NCBI GenBank assembly: GCA_023386955.1 | Contig: JAEWIS010000035.1 | Span: forward strand, 62,001 to 126,000 | Direction: 5' to 3' | Source of the DNA: Bacillota bacterium | GTDB lineage: Bacteria > Bacillota > Bacilli > Paenibacillales > NBRC-103111 | Length of the DNA stretch: 64,000 nucleotides | Shown here: positions 20,001-28,453 of the stretch, piece after piece | Layout: each line of letters opens with the position of its first letter | Numbering within the stretch: the first letter of the stretch is position 1 | Position numbers and translations under genes: made by a program | Notes under the pieces: generated by a model | Database searches by the model: none | Told to the model about the DNA's origin: nothing | Seen by the model: only the letters and a program-made list of their open reading frames with translations

Positions 20001-22733
20001 AGCATTCACGCCGGAGCCATTCGCGGTGGGATAACGATAAAAATCACGGAGGATTATTTTTACGGGTATGTTTACGCAGGGCTGTTCATTCCGGACTCCA
20101 TCCCGTTTGTGGGGGGCAAGGAGCTTGCAGGAGTTGAAGCAGCTGTTTCATCTGACTTTGTTGGCGCAAACTTCAAGGTCATTGGGATAAAGCTTGGTTT
20201 TATCTATTATTGGAACGGGGACCTCAGCTTTGGCGGATCCATCGACCTGTCTTCAAGAGGAAAGGCCGTTCACTATGTCCACGCGGAAGCGCTGGACGAA
20301 AGCGGCAACCTTGTGCCAACCACCACGATATATGGATCGAATATGAGAAGACTCCCTACAAAGGCAGTGGCTGCAACCCGAGCGGGTAATGGCATTACCA
20401 AAGAGGTTAGTCCAACAACGAAGGATTCGCTCCTCTTTGAAATTCCGCTTCGCGGATTTGTCAAACCTTCTGCATCAGAAATCCTGGTCACCAATCCGGA
20501 TGGCACCCCATTGACAATGGTTGAAGATGATCATAACGGCAATGGAAACTATCTTGTTCAATCCTTGGATGGTGTTAATTATCTGTACATTTCTATTACT
20601 GACCCATCCCTGATCGTTCCTGGAAACTGGTCCATTTCCGTTGCAACACCTGAGGTTTATATCGATAACTTCGAAGTCAACAGTGTTGATTATATGCCGG
20701 AGCTTACAGGGATCAGCGCGTCTCACAGCGAAGCTTCAAGCCGTGATATCAGCGTTTCCTGGACCACAGATAAAGAAAGCCAATATTCGGGTGCGCTGAA
20801 TGTCTATGTCACAAAAGACCCGTCCGTTATGCAAACTATCGAATCCGCGAACATTCAAGACACTTCATCACTGATTAGTATTGGCAACCTGGAGCTGAAT
20901 CAAATTGAATCCGGCTCTCATGTGTTCACCCTTCCCGAGTCCTTTCCTCAAGGGGACTATCATGTTGTTGCCATGCTTGTGAACCATCAGGGCGGGATGA
21001 GTAAGAAAATCACCTCTTCCCCCTTCACCTTCACAAATCCATTGCTTCCTCAAAAACCGCAAGCTGTTTCTGCAGTGTACAGTGGTGACGGCTATGTGAA
21101 GGTGGATATAACGGGCACTGACCCAACGGCAACACATTATCTCGTGGCGATCCAGGACGAGAATGGTGTTGAGGTGGAGAATTCCTTTGGCCAATTTAAG
21201 GTCGGCAGTGACATCATACTCAAACCATTAGAAGAGCAAACAAACCGGCCTCTGTTACAGGAGGGTAAGGCCTATGTTGTTCAAGCGCAGGCGCTCAGAA
21301 TTGTGGAAACTCCGCTTAACCATGCGGAATATTATCGTTCAACTGAAATTGCAGCCTCGCCAAGCTTTGTTATGCCTTCCATGGATAAACCTCAGCTTTT
21401 AGGGGTTGAAACAAACATTAACCAATCCAAAGACCGCTATTATGTAAACACGGACCGGTTAGAGGCAACGTACACCTTCGACCGGCCTGTCAAAATGACC
21501 TTAAACCTGAACACGGAGGATAAAAACACACCTCAAGAGTTTAAGACGGTTTGGTCATTTGAAGAAGGTCTGGAAGACGGCCAGCAGCTGATGGACTTCA
21601 TAGCGGTTGGCGAAAACCATGATACCATCCAAGGCAGCAGGTCATCGGGTGCCATCGGGTTTACCGTCGACACCAAAGCGCCTGTGTTACTCCTTAACGA
21701 GGATGTTCAAAAGAGCCTTGACAAGGAGAACGTGGACAATACCGTCAGCAATCAAGTTGTTTTTGTTGGCCCGGCCTCAAGCTATCGCTTCCATGGTCTG
21801 ACAGAACCAACCGCAACATTAACATTAGACGGCAGTTCAGACGGAATTGTTATCCATCCGGACGGAACATTCGTTGTTACTCGGAGCACCTCAAGCCAAA
21901 GCCCGGACCAAACCCTGATGCTTAAAGCGGTTGATGATGCCGGGAATGAAACGGTGGTTCAGGTTTATCTTGTGAACCGTGCTTTGACAGAGTTTGAAAG
22001 CATTAGACTCATCTCTGATCTTGAAAGCTCCGAGGATCAGCCTGATTCCATCGAGCTTGGTTTAGGCGGCAAAACGGCGCTTTCTGTTAAAGCCCGCCGC
22101 ACAGCTGGCGACACCGTCTTAGAAGCAAAGGACGTTGTGTGGCACGTGCTTTATAATCAGAACATCATCAGCCTTTCACAGGACGGGACAATTGAAGCAT
22201 TGGCTCCCGGCGAAACGGCAGTCAAGGTGAGCTATAGACTCTCTGCTTTTGAAGGTATGAATGGGGAGACGGTCTATAAGGAATTGTCGGACGTTATCAA
22301 AATCAATGTAAAGGATCTTGGTTACCGTTACGAGGTCCGCCAAACACAAGGGTTCTCGTTGTACACCCTCTACACGGAAATAAACATGGGCAAGGCAACG
22401 GTTGTGATTGAAGGAAACAAACAAACGCTTTTTTATGACAACCGTAAGAAAGCCTATATTGGCTCCTCCAAGGGGCTTGTCACAGGCGAGCAATTAACGG
22501 CCAACCTTGTTTTTGAACCCACGGTGAAATCGCCGATTCTTCTTCGTGGAGACACCGATGGCAGCGGTGCAATTGATAGAAGCGACATTTCCGCAACCCT
22601 GGATGCGATTCTGGACAATGTTTACAACGGGTTCAGTTCTCCGGAAAGCTGGATGAGATCGGATAAAAACGGTGACGGCATTGTGGATATTACAGATGCG
22701 CAGCTCACCCTGATGGAGGCACTCCAAAGATGA
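17043..22733 (+). CDS. Giant secreted protein (1896 residues) ending in a type I dockerin
   Basis: A signal peptide (about residues 1-31) is followed by an unrecognised N-terminal beta module (35-300), long stretches of amphipathic beta strands (about 600-1080), fibronectin/Ig-like domains (about 1215-1650), and a BIG2-like domain near 1660-1760. The last 61 residues (1836-1896) are a textbook dockerin: two calcium loops, DTDGSGAIDRSD and DKNGDGIVDITD, each followed by a helix. Dockerins bind cohesin domains, and a cohesin-like domain is encoded by the very next gene, which overlaps this one by 4 bases (ATGA). The likely job is a cargo protein held on the cell by that partner. No enzyme motif is recognised in the body of the protein. 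Confidence 0.88.
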   Translation: MTIHRTMKRSIAAILFLSMLFTFAGFPVRANASSADYSIANEFMKYSINSRTGGFSIETMDGHPQKAFDNNIPLLYREDTARSNGTSFTTVRIDGKDYIFGQEYGWFGIDTKLHEPVVSEQNRLLTIDWDIKGYTITQKVSISIDPNNSRAGNIGISYDVKNNNAKVGTVGIRLLLDNALGSAIDSPYVLVDPTQPTIVETEYSGTNLPQQIRYVDSLSASDKMAYALLSGWSGNKDVNVDKVIVGHWVNLANTRYDYTPNPSVDFTNYSNKYLVPDTATAYYWNEKSIEPGQVRISEMLYGIGNFSEQTQKEHVSIGIQTENVLLAADKKAYENNGTFKATVTIDNSVSGARELLEPIVRLSLDEGLVFAATKTREYTVKISGGLNIGTVFDIPNVEIIAETQSMITSKRMVVSLNATEIIDSSTHKVVDYSANTNILIPAVEGKLPEVSMKHIFPASVYYEGDKNITVSGDMKVLAGALSGSNGWSLYLVSSASGEAVLIDKRKISFIEEGQTLAFSTNQTMAVGKYDIEFRFTNQQLIDAFGTKVKAAATLDVTNNAADRSASYGIVSLVRFTNAANNRQLYDYISFANEDAMKKFVSGGVHKDGILNKGITFEEDKTEILLTLRGKIRLMDTGTEKYYSASRADGDITINNILTYDSNQALKMTVDSNGAKLEGDGTIKVINSINIWHNKWHFEAKNGTKFSLDREAVSEKEAQAFELQLGDAGSMLQNIAGFLINIKYGVMTRDKDDFGISFGGRISMPLKAADPSKGEEHYDYKGSLTANVEDVLYGSDGNDIGFRGINTTLSVELPKDILGPLVGNEAGVKAEITINTIEDIYSINAGVSITMLEVEGSLALKKVPINEVPKMMLDKLTFFLAPSTMKIPVVAPYVFITGLGGGISNLADTVAGDPAGELPPLTIHLQTRLLINAIIVGDFKLEAKLSGLAIEGTGRLAKDEEGRLLNIRAGMNVQWISPFQLNAFGDISIHAGAIRGGITIKITEDYFYGYVYAGLFIPDSIPFVGGKELAGVEAAVSSDFVGANFKVIGIKLGFIYYWNGDLSFGGSIDLSSRGKAVHYVHAEALDESGNLVPTTTIYGSNMRRLPTKAVAATRAGNGITKEVSPTTKDSLLFEIPLRGFVKPSASEILVTNPDGTPLTMVEDDHNGNGNYLVQSLDGVNYLYISITDPSLIVPGNWSISVATPEVYIDNFEVNSVDYMPELTGISASHSEASSRDISVSWTTDKESQYSGALNVYVTKDPSVMQTIESANIQDTSSLISIGNLELNQIESGSHVFTLPESFPQGDYHVVAMLVNHQGGMSKKITSSPFTFTNPLLPQKPQAVSAVYSGDGYVKVDITGTDPTATHYLVAIQDENGVEVENSFGQFKVGSDIILKPLEEQTNRPLLQEGKAYVVQAQALRIVETPLNHAEYYRSTEIAASPSFVMPSMDKPQLLGVETNINQSKDRYYVNTDRLEATYTFDRPVKMTLNLNTEDKNTPQEFKTVWSFEEGLEDGQQLMDFIAVGENHDTIQGSRSSGAIGFTVDTKAPVLLLNEDVQKSLDKENVDNTVSNQVVFVGPASSYRFHGLTEPTATLTLDGSSDGIVIHPDGTFVVTRSTSSQSPDQTLMLKAVDDAGNETVVQVYLVNRALTEFESIRLISDLESSEDQPDSIELGLGGKTALSVKARRTAGDTVLEAKDVVWHVLYNQNIISLSQDGTIEALAPGETAVKVSYRLSAFEGMNGETVYKELSDVIKINVKDLGYRYEVRQTQGFSLYTLYTEINMGKATVVIEGNKQTLFYDNRKKAYIGSSKGLVTGEQLTANLVFEPTVKSPILLRGDTDGSGAIDRSDISATLDAILDNVYNGFSSPESWMRSDKNGDGIVDITDAQLTLMEALQR

Positions 22734-24343
22734 TCAAATACTTGAAAAGCATTTGTTGCCTCATGCTGCTATGGGCTGTTTTACCATCCTATGCCTACAG
22801 CGCCAACGATGCCGCGGACCTTGGTTATCGTGTACACATCACCGTAACGGACAGCTCGGGTGCCTCCAAATCATCCTTTGAGGTTGGCGAAGAAATGTTT
22901 GTTACACTAAGTGTTTCCTATACTGGCGCCGGAAGGGCGCCGGTATACGGATTTCAGGGAAAGCTGCAGTTTGATTCCTATGTTCTGAAGAACACCGGTG
23001 TTCATATGGAAAAGGATATTTCAATGAAATATTCCGATGGTGCCATTAACTATCTCTACCTGGATATGACCGCCAACGGAGCTGAGGATTCCATGCTTCA
23101 AAATATCGGAACGGCTGTTTTCCAAGCCAGAAACAACGGAACCTTCGACTTTTCTGTAGGCAGCTTCATTCTGACCAACAAGGATGCCACACACCGGTAT
23201 ATAAAGCCGTTTGAGAATGTGCAAATCGTAGTTGGCACCGGAATAAAGGAAGCCTCCAAGTCCCTGCTCTATGAAGACATTGTGGCTGCAAAATCCTTGC
23301 TTGCTTCCGTTATCATTGCAGATAATCCCAAAACCATATATAGTCCGGATTTTTGGTATCCGACAAAAGCTGCTCAAGCATTGAGGAGTGTGATTGCCGA
23401 GGCTGAGGCTGTTTTGGATCAAGCAGATGCTGTGGCTTCGGAAATCTCAGCGGCAATCGAAAAGCTTGGCGTTGGCGTTGCCAATTTCGAGAACTCCAAA
23501 ATTGTCGGTCCGAAACGTTGGGCTGCCCCGGATGAAAACGATGATACTGCCGTTGTTCTGAAAGACCTTAAATATTTGGTTCGTGCCTCTGTTAAAGGCG
23601 GGAATGGTAAAATTGCCGAGGGTTTTGAAGCTCAAACGGTTCGTGCCACCACCTCTGCAACCATCCGACTGATTCCTGATGAAGGGTTTGAAACTGAATA
23701 TATCTTCGTCAACGGTGAAAAATTTATAGGCCGCGACATTTACACCATTCCAGAGGTGAGCCGCGATACAACGGTTGTTGTGACATTTGCCAAGAAACCT
23801 CCGTTTACCGATATCGCACATGACGATTGGTTCTATTCACCGGTAAGGTATGTGTACAACAAGGGGTTATTCACGGGAACCACTGAAACAGAATTTAACC
23901 CCTCCGGGAACATGAGCCGGGCCATGCTTGCTACTGTATTATACCGGATGGAAAATCAACCAAATGTAGAATTTGCCGATGTATTCTCTGATGTTCAAAG
24001 CGGTCTCTGGTATTCAGAGCCGATTATGTGGGCGAACCAAAGCCACATTGTTGACGGATATGGCGAGGGGATATTCGCCCCCAATGCTGCCATTACCCGC
24101 GAGCAAATTGCGGTTATGCTCTATCGGTATGCGAAGGGGAAACATCCTGATCTTCCTGCCGAAGTGTCAAGCCTCAGCTTCAAGGATGCACATGAAATCT
24201 CCGACTTCGCCAAAGCGTCCATTATTTGGGCGGTATCAAAGGGGATTATGGAGGGCAGCTCTGATTTGACGCTAAATCCTGCCGGTCTTGCCACCAGAGC
24301 AGAGGTTGCCACTATGCTCCAGAGGTTTCATGAGTTAAATTAA
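22730..24343 (+). CDS. Cohesin-like, SLH-anchored cell-surface protein
   Basis: The 537-residue protein has a signal peptide (1-25), then a beta-sandwich at about 30-165 with the cohesin pattern ('SFEVGEEMFVTLSVSYTGAG', 'YGFQGKLQFDSYVLKNTGV', 'NIGTAVFQARNNGTFDFSVG'). A helical FIVAR-like stretch (175-255) and a small beta repeat (280-350) lead to three SLH domains (about 359-537) that should bind the pyruvylated cell-wall polymer. Only one cohesin is present, so this is a single-slot anchor rather than a cellulosome scaffold. The start ATG overlaps the stop of the dockerin gene, so anchor and cargo are translationally coupled. A terminator follows. The cohesin call rests on pattern reading and is less certain than the SLH call. 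Confidence 0.82.
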   Translation: MIKYLKSICCLMLLWAVLPSYAYSANDAADLGYRVHITVTDSSGASKSSFEVGEEMFVTLSVSYTGAGRAPVYGFQGKLQFDSYVLKNTGVHMEKDISMKYSDGAINYLYLDMTANGAEDSMLQNIGTAVFQARNNGTFDFSVGSFILTNKDATHRYIKPFENVQIVVGTGIKEASKSLLYEDIVAAKSLLASVIIADNPKTIYSPDFWYPTKAAQALRSVIAEAEAVLDQADAVASEISAAIEKLGVGVANFENSKIVGPKRWAAPDENDDTAVVLKDLKYLVRASVKGGNGKIAEGFEAQTVRATTSATIRLIPDEGFETEYIFVNGEKFIGRDIYTIPEVSRDTTVVVTFAKKPPFTDIAHDDWFYSPVRYVYNKGLFTGTTETEFNPSGNMSRAMLATVLYRMENQPNVEFADVFSDVQSGLWYSEPIMWANQSHIVDGYGEGIFAPNAAITREQIAVMLYRYAKGKHPDLPAEVSSLSFKDAHEISDFAKASIIWAVSKGIMEGSSDLTLNPAGLATRAEVATMLQRFHELN

Positions 24344-24357
24344 CGATTACAATGCAA

Positions 24358-24416
24358 ATACCCCTTAGAATTGGAGAACCTCATGGGTAATCCGCTATGC
24401 TAAGGGGTGTTTTTTT
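24358..24416 (+). terminator. Terminator of the surface operon
   Basis: ATACCCCTTAG and CTAAGGGGTGT form the arms around a long loop, followed by seven T residues. The T run touches the stop codon of the convergent gene, so it may serve both directions. Confidence 0.75.
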
Positions 24417-25344
24417 ATTTTTGGTTTGCATATTCACTATTTTCAAGTGCCTTCGTAAGACGCGGCAAAGGGATGCCTGTCTTTTTGGCTTCCCTCACCA
24501 CTTCAAGTACCGCAAACCCTGCTTTGCTATTGTTGTATTCCATGAACAGCCGCGGCAAGCTGCCTTTGGCAAACACAACTCTGTTAAAAAGTACGCCGAG
24601 AAGTGCGGGCGGAAGCTTAGTCAACAAAAGAGTAATGGCATCCGGCTTTGCACCTCTTGCCTTCAGCACAGGGATCATTTCCCTTATATTCAAACCCACA
24701 TTGGAAAAGGAGTCCTTATGGTTCATGATCGCTGGAAAGCTCCCCCGTTTTAACACCTCGGTCTCCATTGCCGCATTCATGGCAAAGTGATTCCACAGCC
24801 AGTTTTGTATATCCTTCACCCAATTAATTTTAAAATGGGCGCTTTCAAAGCATGCTTGGATCAATTGGTTGATATGCTCGGTACCAACCCGCGGTTTTTC
24901 AAGAAATACCATTTTGAGAAAGCCGCCTCTAAGCCTGTTGTCTGCTATGCCGCCTCCTGCTCCGGGGAAGCCAAACACAACATTATTCATTGATAATGGT
25001 GCGATGGATGATTTCAAATCCTGCCATAGGTTATTGAATATGAGGATAGGAGTATTTCCTGCAGCAGTGGATAGGAATTGTGCCGCTTCGGGAAGCTGCT
25101 CCGTATTGACGCTCACAATAATGAGATCATAATGGGGAAGGATCTCCTCATGCAGCTTGATGCTCCAGCTTTCCTTGATGAGCTTTTTTCCTTTTCGTGC
25201 GTCCCACATCTCAAGCTCAATACGGCTTCCGAAGGTTTCCTTTCTGCCTTTTCGAACGTAAAACTCAACGGTATGCCCCGCCTGTTCCAATGCCCACGCA
25301 TATTGGGTCGATATTAAACCTCTGCCAAAGAATAAAATTCTCAT
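24415..25344 (-). CDS. Ketopantoate reductase-like (ApbA/PanE family) oxidoreductase
   Basis: From the ATG at 25344 (GGAGG just upstream) the protein has about 309 residues, normal for the PanE/ApbA family. The N-terminus has the Rossmann start 'RILFFGRGLIS', with the last Gly of GxGxxG replaced by Ser; a basic patch 'YVRKGRKE' in the usual NADPH 2'-phosphate position; and 'IIVSVNTEQLPEA' as the second nucleotide-binding strand. The C-terminal helical domain keeps 'KINWVKDIQNWLWNHF' and the N.A segment typical of the catalytic Lys/Asn region. Its neighbour is a divergent TetR-type regulator, so it is more likely a regulated reductase of unknown substrate than the housekeeping pantothenate enzyme. 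Confidence 0.8.
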   Translation of the reverse strand: MRILFFGRGLISTQYAWALEQAGHTVEFYVRKGRKETFGSRIELEMWDARKGKKLIKESWSIKLHEEILPHYDLIIVSVNTEQLPEAAQFLSTAAGNTPILIFNNLWQDLKSSIAPLSMNNVVFGFPGAGGGIADNRLRGGFLKMVFLEKPRVGTEHINQLIQACFESAHFKINWVKDIQNWLWNHFAMNAAMETEVLKRGSFPAIMNHKDSFSNVGLNIREMIPVLKARGAKPDAITLLLTKLPPALLGVLFNRVVFAKGSLPRLFMEYNNSKAGFAVLEVVREAKKTGIPLPRLTKALENSEYANQK

Positions 25345-25375
25345 GTTTGCCTCCTCCAAAAAAGTCGATAGTTCC

Positions 25376-25406
25376 TTGTTGATGATCCAACAACGTGTTG
25401 TATAAT
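25376..25406 (+). promoter_or_regulatory. Promoter with embedded palindrome for the TetR-WYL operon
   Basis: A -35-like TTGATG (25379-25384), a 16-base spacer and a perfect -10 TATAAT (25401-25406) lie between divergent genes. CAACAACGTGTTG (25388-25400), a 5-3-5 inverted repeat, fills the spacer and touches the -10 box, the usual place for a TetR operator. Autoregulation and control of the divergent reductase are inferred. Confidence 0.6.
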
Positions 25407-25493
25407 GATATTGTATGTGCTCACTATACGGTCATCAACCATCAGATTTTTAAGATCTGTCGGATCATCTATGGAACGGAAGAGAGGCCAATC

Positions 25494-26060
25494 ATGAAGA
25501 AACAACCGGAAATGACGGACAAAACAAGGCAAGCCTTTATCCATGTGTTCTGTGATTTATATAGCCAGAAACCAATTGAAAAAATATCGATTCAGGAGAT
25601 TGCCAATAAGTCGGGATACAACCGCAGTACCTTTTATCAATATTTTACCGATATCTATGCGTTGTTGGACTACGTGGAAGAGAATGTTCTGAAGTCCATT
25701 CACGAGGAAATGGCCAGCAGAGAGTTTTCTACGCATACGTTCCAGGATGCACTTCAGTGCTTGGAGAATGCAGAAGAAATTCTGGTCCTTAAAGCCCTCT
25801 TGGGGGACTATGGTTCTGTTCATTTTGTTGAGCGTCTGAAACGCGAAATCCCCTTTGAGAAATTGATGGCAGCCTTCCAAACCAATGATAGCGTAGCGCC
25901 ATACCTGATGGAGTTTTATATCTCCACCTTAATTTCTATGTTTCGCCTTTGGATACGCAACGGCAAGGATTTATCGTCGGAGGAATTGGTCAAGCTGATC
26001 GACAGCCTATTCGCAAATGGGATAACCCCGTATCATATCCTGATCAAAGGGAAGAGTTAG
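25494..26060 (+). CDS. TetR/AcrR-family transcriptional regulator
   Basis: The protein (188 residues from the ATG at 25494) begins with a TetR DNA-binding domain: 'TDKTRQAFIHVFCDLY', then the helix-turn-helix 'ISIQEIANKSGYNRSTFYQY'. The C-terminal part has the TetR_C-type helices 'YLMEFYISTLISMFRLWI'. The in-frame codons upstream of 25494 lack a ribosome site, while AAGAGAGG lies 9-10 bases before this ATG. It is divergent from the ketopantoate reductase-like gene and sits 2 bases before a WYL regulator, so two regulators share one transcript. Confidence 0.9.
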   Translation: MKKQPEMTDKTRQAFIHVFCDLYSQKPIEKISIQEIANKSGYNRSTFYQYFTDIYALLDYVEENVLKSIHEEMASREFSTHTFQDALQCLENAEEILVLKALLGDYGSVHFVERLKREIPFEKLMAAFQTNDSVAPYLMEFYISTLISMFRLWIRNGKDLSSEELVKLIDSLFANGITPYHILIKGKS

Positions 26061-26062
26061 TT

Positions 26063-27025
26063 ATGCCAAAAAATGAACATATGCTTTCGATTCTCTGGAT
26101 GTTGAATGCAGGAGAGAAAGTAACGGCCAAGCAAATATCCGAAAAGCTGGAGATCCACATCAGAACCGTGTACCGGTATATCGATGCCCTATGTGCCAGC
26201 GGGGTTCCCATTATATCCGATGCAGGGCATAATGGCGGGTATAGCCTGCTGCATCATTTTATCCAATCGCCTCTGCTGTTTAGTATGGAGGAAAAGAAGA
26301 CCTTGCTTCATGCTGCGCAATTTGCACAAGAAGCCGGATATCCGTTGAGTGAGGCATTGGAGCATGCAACCTCCAAGCTGCAAATGTATTCGAATCCGGA
26401 GCAAGAAAGGATATTAAACCATCATGCAGCCGGATTTAGCGTCATCAACCGCAGGGGATACCCCGCTCTTCAGCCGGTCCTGCAGGAATTGGAGCACGCG
26501 GTGGCACATGAAGAGTCTGTAGAAATTTCGTACCGCAACAGTCATGACAAGCAGTCCTCCAACAGGGTCATCGACCCCTATGGTGTGGTGAATTGGAACA
26601 ATAAATGGTACACCGTTGCATTCTGCCGCCTGCGCAAGGAGATCCGCAGCTTCCGGGTAGATCGAATTCTGGACATCGCACGCACGCCATTCACATTTAA
26701 GCGTCCCGGGGATTTTTCAGCGCGTGCTTTTTTTCTGGACAAGCTGCTGCCGGATGCAGCCGGTAAGCCCGGATTGATTTCTTTCGTTGTTGGGGGCCGG
26801 GCAGAGGCGTTGGATGATGTATGCATCCACTGGTTTTTGGAGCATCATTTGCAGGAGCGGACAGCAACGCAGGCCACCTTTTTAATGGAGGAGATATTGC
26901 TGTATACGCATGTTCCTAATATCCTTCTTCCCTACGGGAAGTCCATTCATGTGATTGAGCCGCAGAAGCTCAAGACTAAGCTTGTGGCACTTGCCTCCGA
27001 GTTAATGGAATATTATCAAGCCTAA
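26063..27025 (+). CDS. HTH/WYL-domain transcriptional regulator (YafY-like)
   Basis: From ATG 26063, two bases after the TetR stop, the protein has 320 residues. The N-terminal winged helix reads 'LSILWMLNAGEKVTAKQISE' and 'RTVYRYIDALCASGVPI'; a WYL domain follows at about 140-215 ('VEISYRNS', 'VIDPYGVVNWNNKWYTVAFC', 'RSFRVDRI'). WYL domains sense small ligands or nucleic acid in other bacteria. The tight spacing after the TetR gene suggests joint expression. A strong terminator follows. Confidence 0.9.
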   Translation: MPKNEHMLSILWMLNAGEKVTAKQISEKLEIHIRTVYRYIDALCASGVPIISDAGHNGGYSLLHHFIQSPLLFSMEEKKTLLHAAQFAQEAGYPLSEALEHATSKLQMYSNPEQERILNHHAAGFSVINRRGYPALQPVLQELEHAVAHEESVEISYRNSHDKQSSNRVIDPYGVVNWNNKWYTVAFCRLRKEIRSFRVDRILDIARTPFTFKRPGDFSARAFFLDKLLPDAAGKPGLISFVVGGRAEALDDVCIHWFLEHHLQERTATQATFLMEEILLYTHVPNILLPYGKSIHVIEPQKLKTKLVALASELMEYYQA

Positions 27026-27064
27026 CAACTTCACTGACAGCTGCTGTCAGTGAAGTTGTTTTAT
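27026..27064 (+). terminator. Terminator of the TetR-WYL operon
   Basis: A perfect 15-bp stem (CAACTTCACTGACAG with its complement) around a 3-base loop, followed by TTTTAT. Confidence 0.85.
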
Positions 27065-27109
27065 GATAGGAATTGTTAACCTACTACACTTGATGAGGAG
27101 CACGTAAAA

Positions 27110-27736
27110 ATGAATCGTACCGTCTATCTTTATGTATGTGATACCATGTCCGATTGGGAAATCGGGTATGTAACCGCCGAACTGAACTCGGGAAGATACT
27201 TCAAAAAGGGGCTGGCTCCAGTCCAACTCATCACCGTTGGGATCGAAAAAACTCCAATCACAACCATGGGCGGATTGAAGATCATGCCTGACCTTACAGT
27301 GGAGGAGTGCAGCATTAAGAGCGGGGATGCGCTGATTTTACCCGGTGGCAATACATGGACAGAAGCGATTCACGCGCCCATATTAAACCTGGCCAAGAGG
27401 TGTCTGGAGGAAGGGATTGTTGTCGGGGCCATTTGCGGGGCTACCTTCGGACTTGCGCAAGCAGGATTGTTAGATTCCCTCAGGCACACAAGCAATGATC
27501 TGGCCTACCTCAAAATGATTTGCCCTTCTTACACGGGCGAAGCAAATTACAAAGCGGAATCCGCTGTCACCGACGGGACATTGATCACCGCATCCGGAGT
27601 AGCTCCATTGGAATTTGCCGTTCATGTTCTGCAAGCGCTGGAGGTATGGTCGCCAGCCACAATAGATGCTTGGTATCGTCTGAATAAGACGCATGAGCCT
27701 CACTATTTCTACGAGTTAATGAATTCCATCCAGTGA
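27110..27736 (+). CDS. DJ-1/PfpI-family protein (class I glutamine amidotransferase-like)
   Basis: The 208-residue protein matches DJ-1/PfpI proteins: 'LYVCDTMSDWEIGYV' at the start, 'DALILPGG' with the glycine-rich loop, and the nucleophile elbow 'VGAICGATFGLA' with the reactive Cys. Members act as glyoxalases, deglycases, peptidases or stress proteins. The exact activity cannot be read here. GAGGAGC precedes the ATG. It sits between a terminator and a hypothetical gene. Confidence 0.9.
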   Translation: MNRTVYLYVCDTMSDWEIGYVTAELNSGRYFKKGLAPVQLITVGIEKTPITTMGGLKIMPDLTVEECSIKSGDALILPGGNTWTEAIHAPILNLAKRCLEEGIVVGAICGATFGLAQAGLLDSLRHTSNDLAYLKMICPSYTGEANYKAESAVTDGTLITASGVAPLEFAVHVLQALEVWSPATIDAWYRLNKTHEPHYFYELMNSIQ

Positions 27737-27830
27737 CAGTAAAAAAAGATTGTTGAGGCGAAATCCGCGGGCAGGAAGGATATATAAATAATATGAAGAA
27801 TATGGATATGTCGAAGATTTCTTTCTTCTT

Positions 27831-28313
27831 ATGGAGGTGTTGGTTATACCCCAAATAACTAAGGGTGGCAAATTTGTTTTCGGATGGTCGGTGGTGCGAA
27901 GTAATGGCCAGGTCAGGCTTCCTGATATGGCTTCGGACGAATATCATGTCACTTCGGAAGGCAAGGTAATCCTTTTTACAGGTAGTGCCAAGACCGGAGG
28001 CTTCTGTGTGACACGCCGCGGATTGCTTCTGGAATCTCCGATGGGGGTATTGCCGGATAATCCGGATTTGGACCGTTATGAACGTCCGGAAGGCGTTTTT
28101 GTAAGCTATAAGGGACGAAAGTATTGTTGGCTCACGGTCTCCGAGGACCGGACCTTATCGTTCACTGAAGAAATGCTGCGGATTCTTGGAATTGGCCCGG
28201 GCTCCCGGTTGCTGTCCATTCGGGGGAGCTGCTTCGCATTTGTGATGGGGGCGAAGGGACCGCTATTGGAACGGGCAAACCATTATCAAGGTGATATCGA
28301 TTGTTTTGCATAG
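27831..28313 (+). CDS. Small protein with a possible AbrB-like C-terminal region
   Basis: The 160-residue protein has no firm family match. Its C-terminal part, 'FTEEMLRILGIGPGSRLLSI', follows the pattern of the SpoVT/AbrB swapped-hairpin fold ('LGIKPGD' in typical members), so a DNA-binding role is possible. The start is uncertain: ATG 27831 has no ribosome site before it, and a GGAGGTG lies just inside the frame, so translation may begin a few codons later at a non-ATG codon. A terminator follows, supporting a separate unit. Confidence 0.65.
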   Translation: MEVLVIPQITKGGKFVFGWSVVRSNGQVRLPDMASDEYHVTSEGKVILFTGSAKTGGFCVTRRGLLLESPMGVLPDNPDLDRYERPEGVFVSYKGRKYCWLTVSEDRTLSFTEEMLRILGIGPGSRLLSIRGSCFAFVMGAKGPLLERANHYQGDIDCFA

Positions 28314-28323
28314 TAAATCCTGG

Positions 28324-28353
28324 ACAAGCTCTCGGCTATCGGGAGCTTGTTCT
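28324..28353 (+). terminator. Terminator after the AbrB-like gene
   Basis: ACAAGCTCTC pairs with GGGAGCTTGT (one G-U pair) over a 7-base loop; the T-rich tail is short. Confidence 0.6.
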
Positions 28354-28453
28354 GTCAATTCTGTTGGTCCACGCATATCCATAATAAAGGTTCCAATTTC
28401 ATTTGGTGTTCTATGTATAATGAATGAATTGAGAAAGGAGATAGGGAGGAAGC

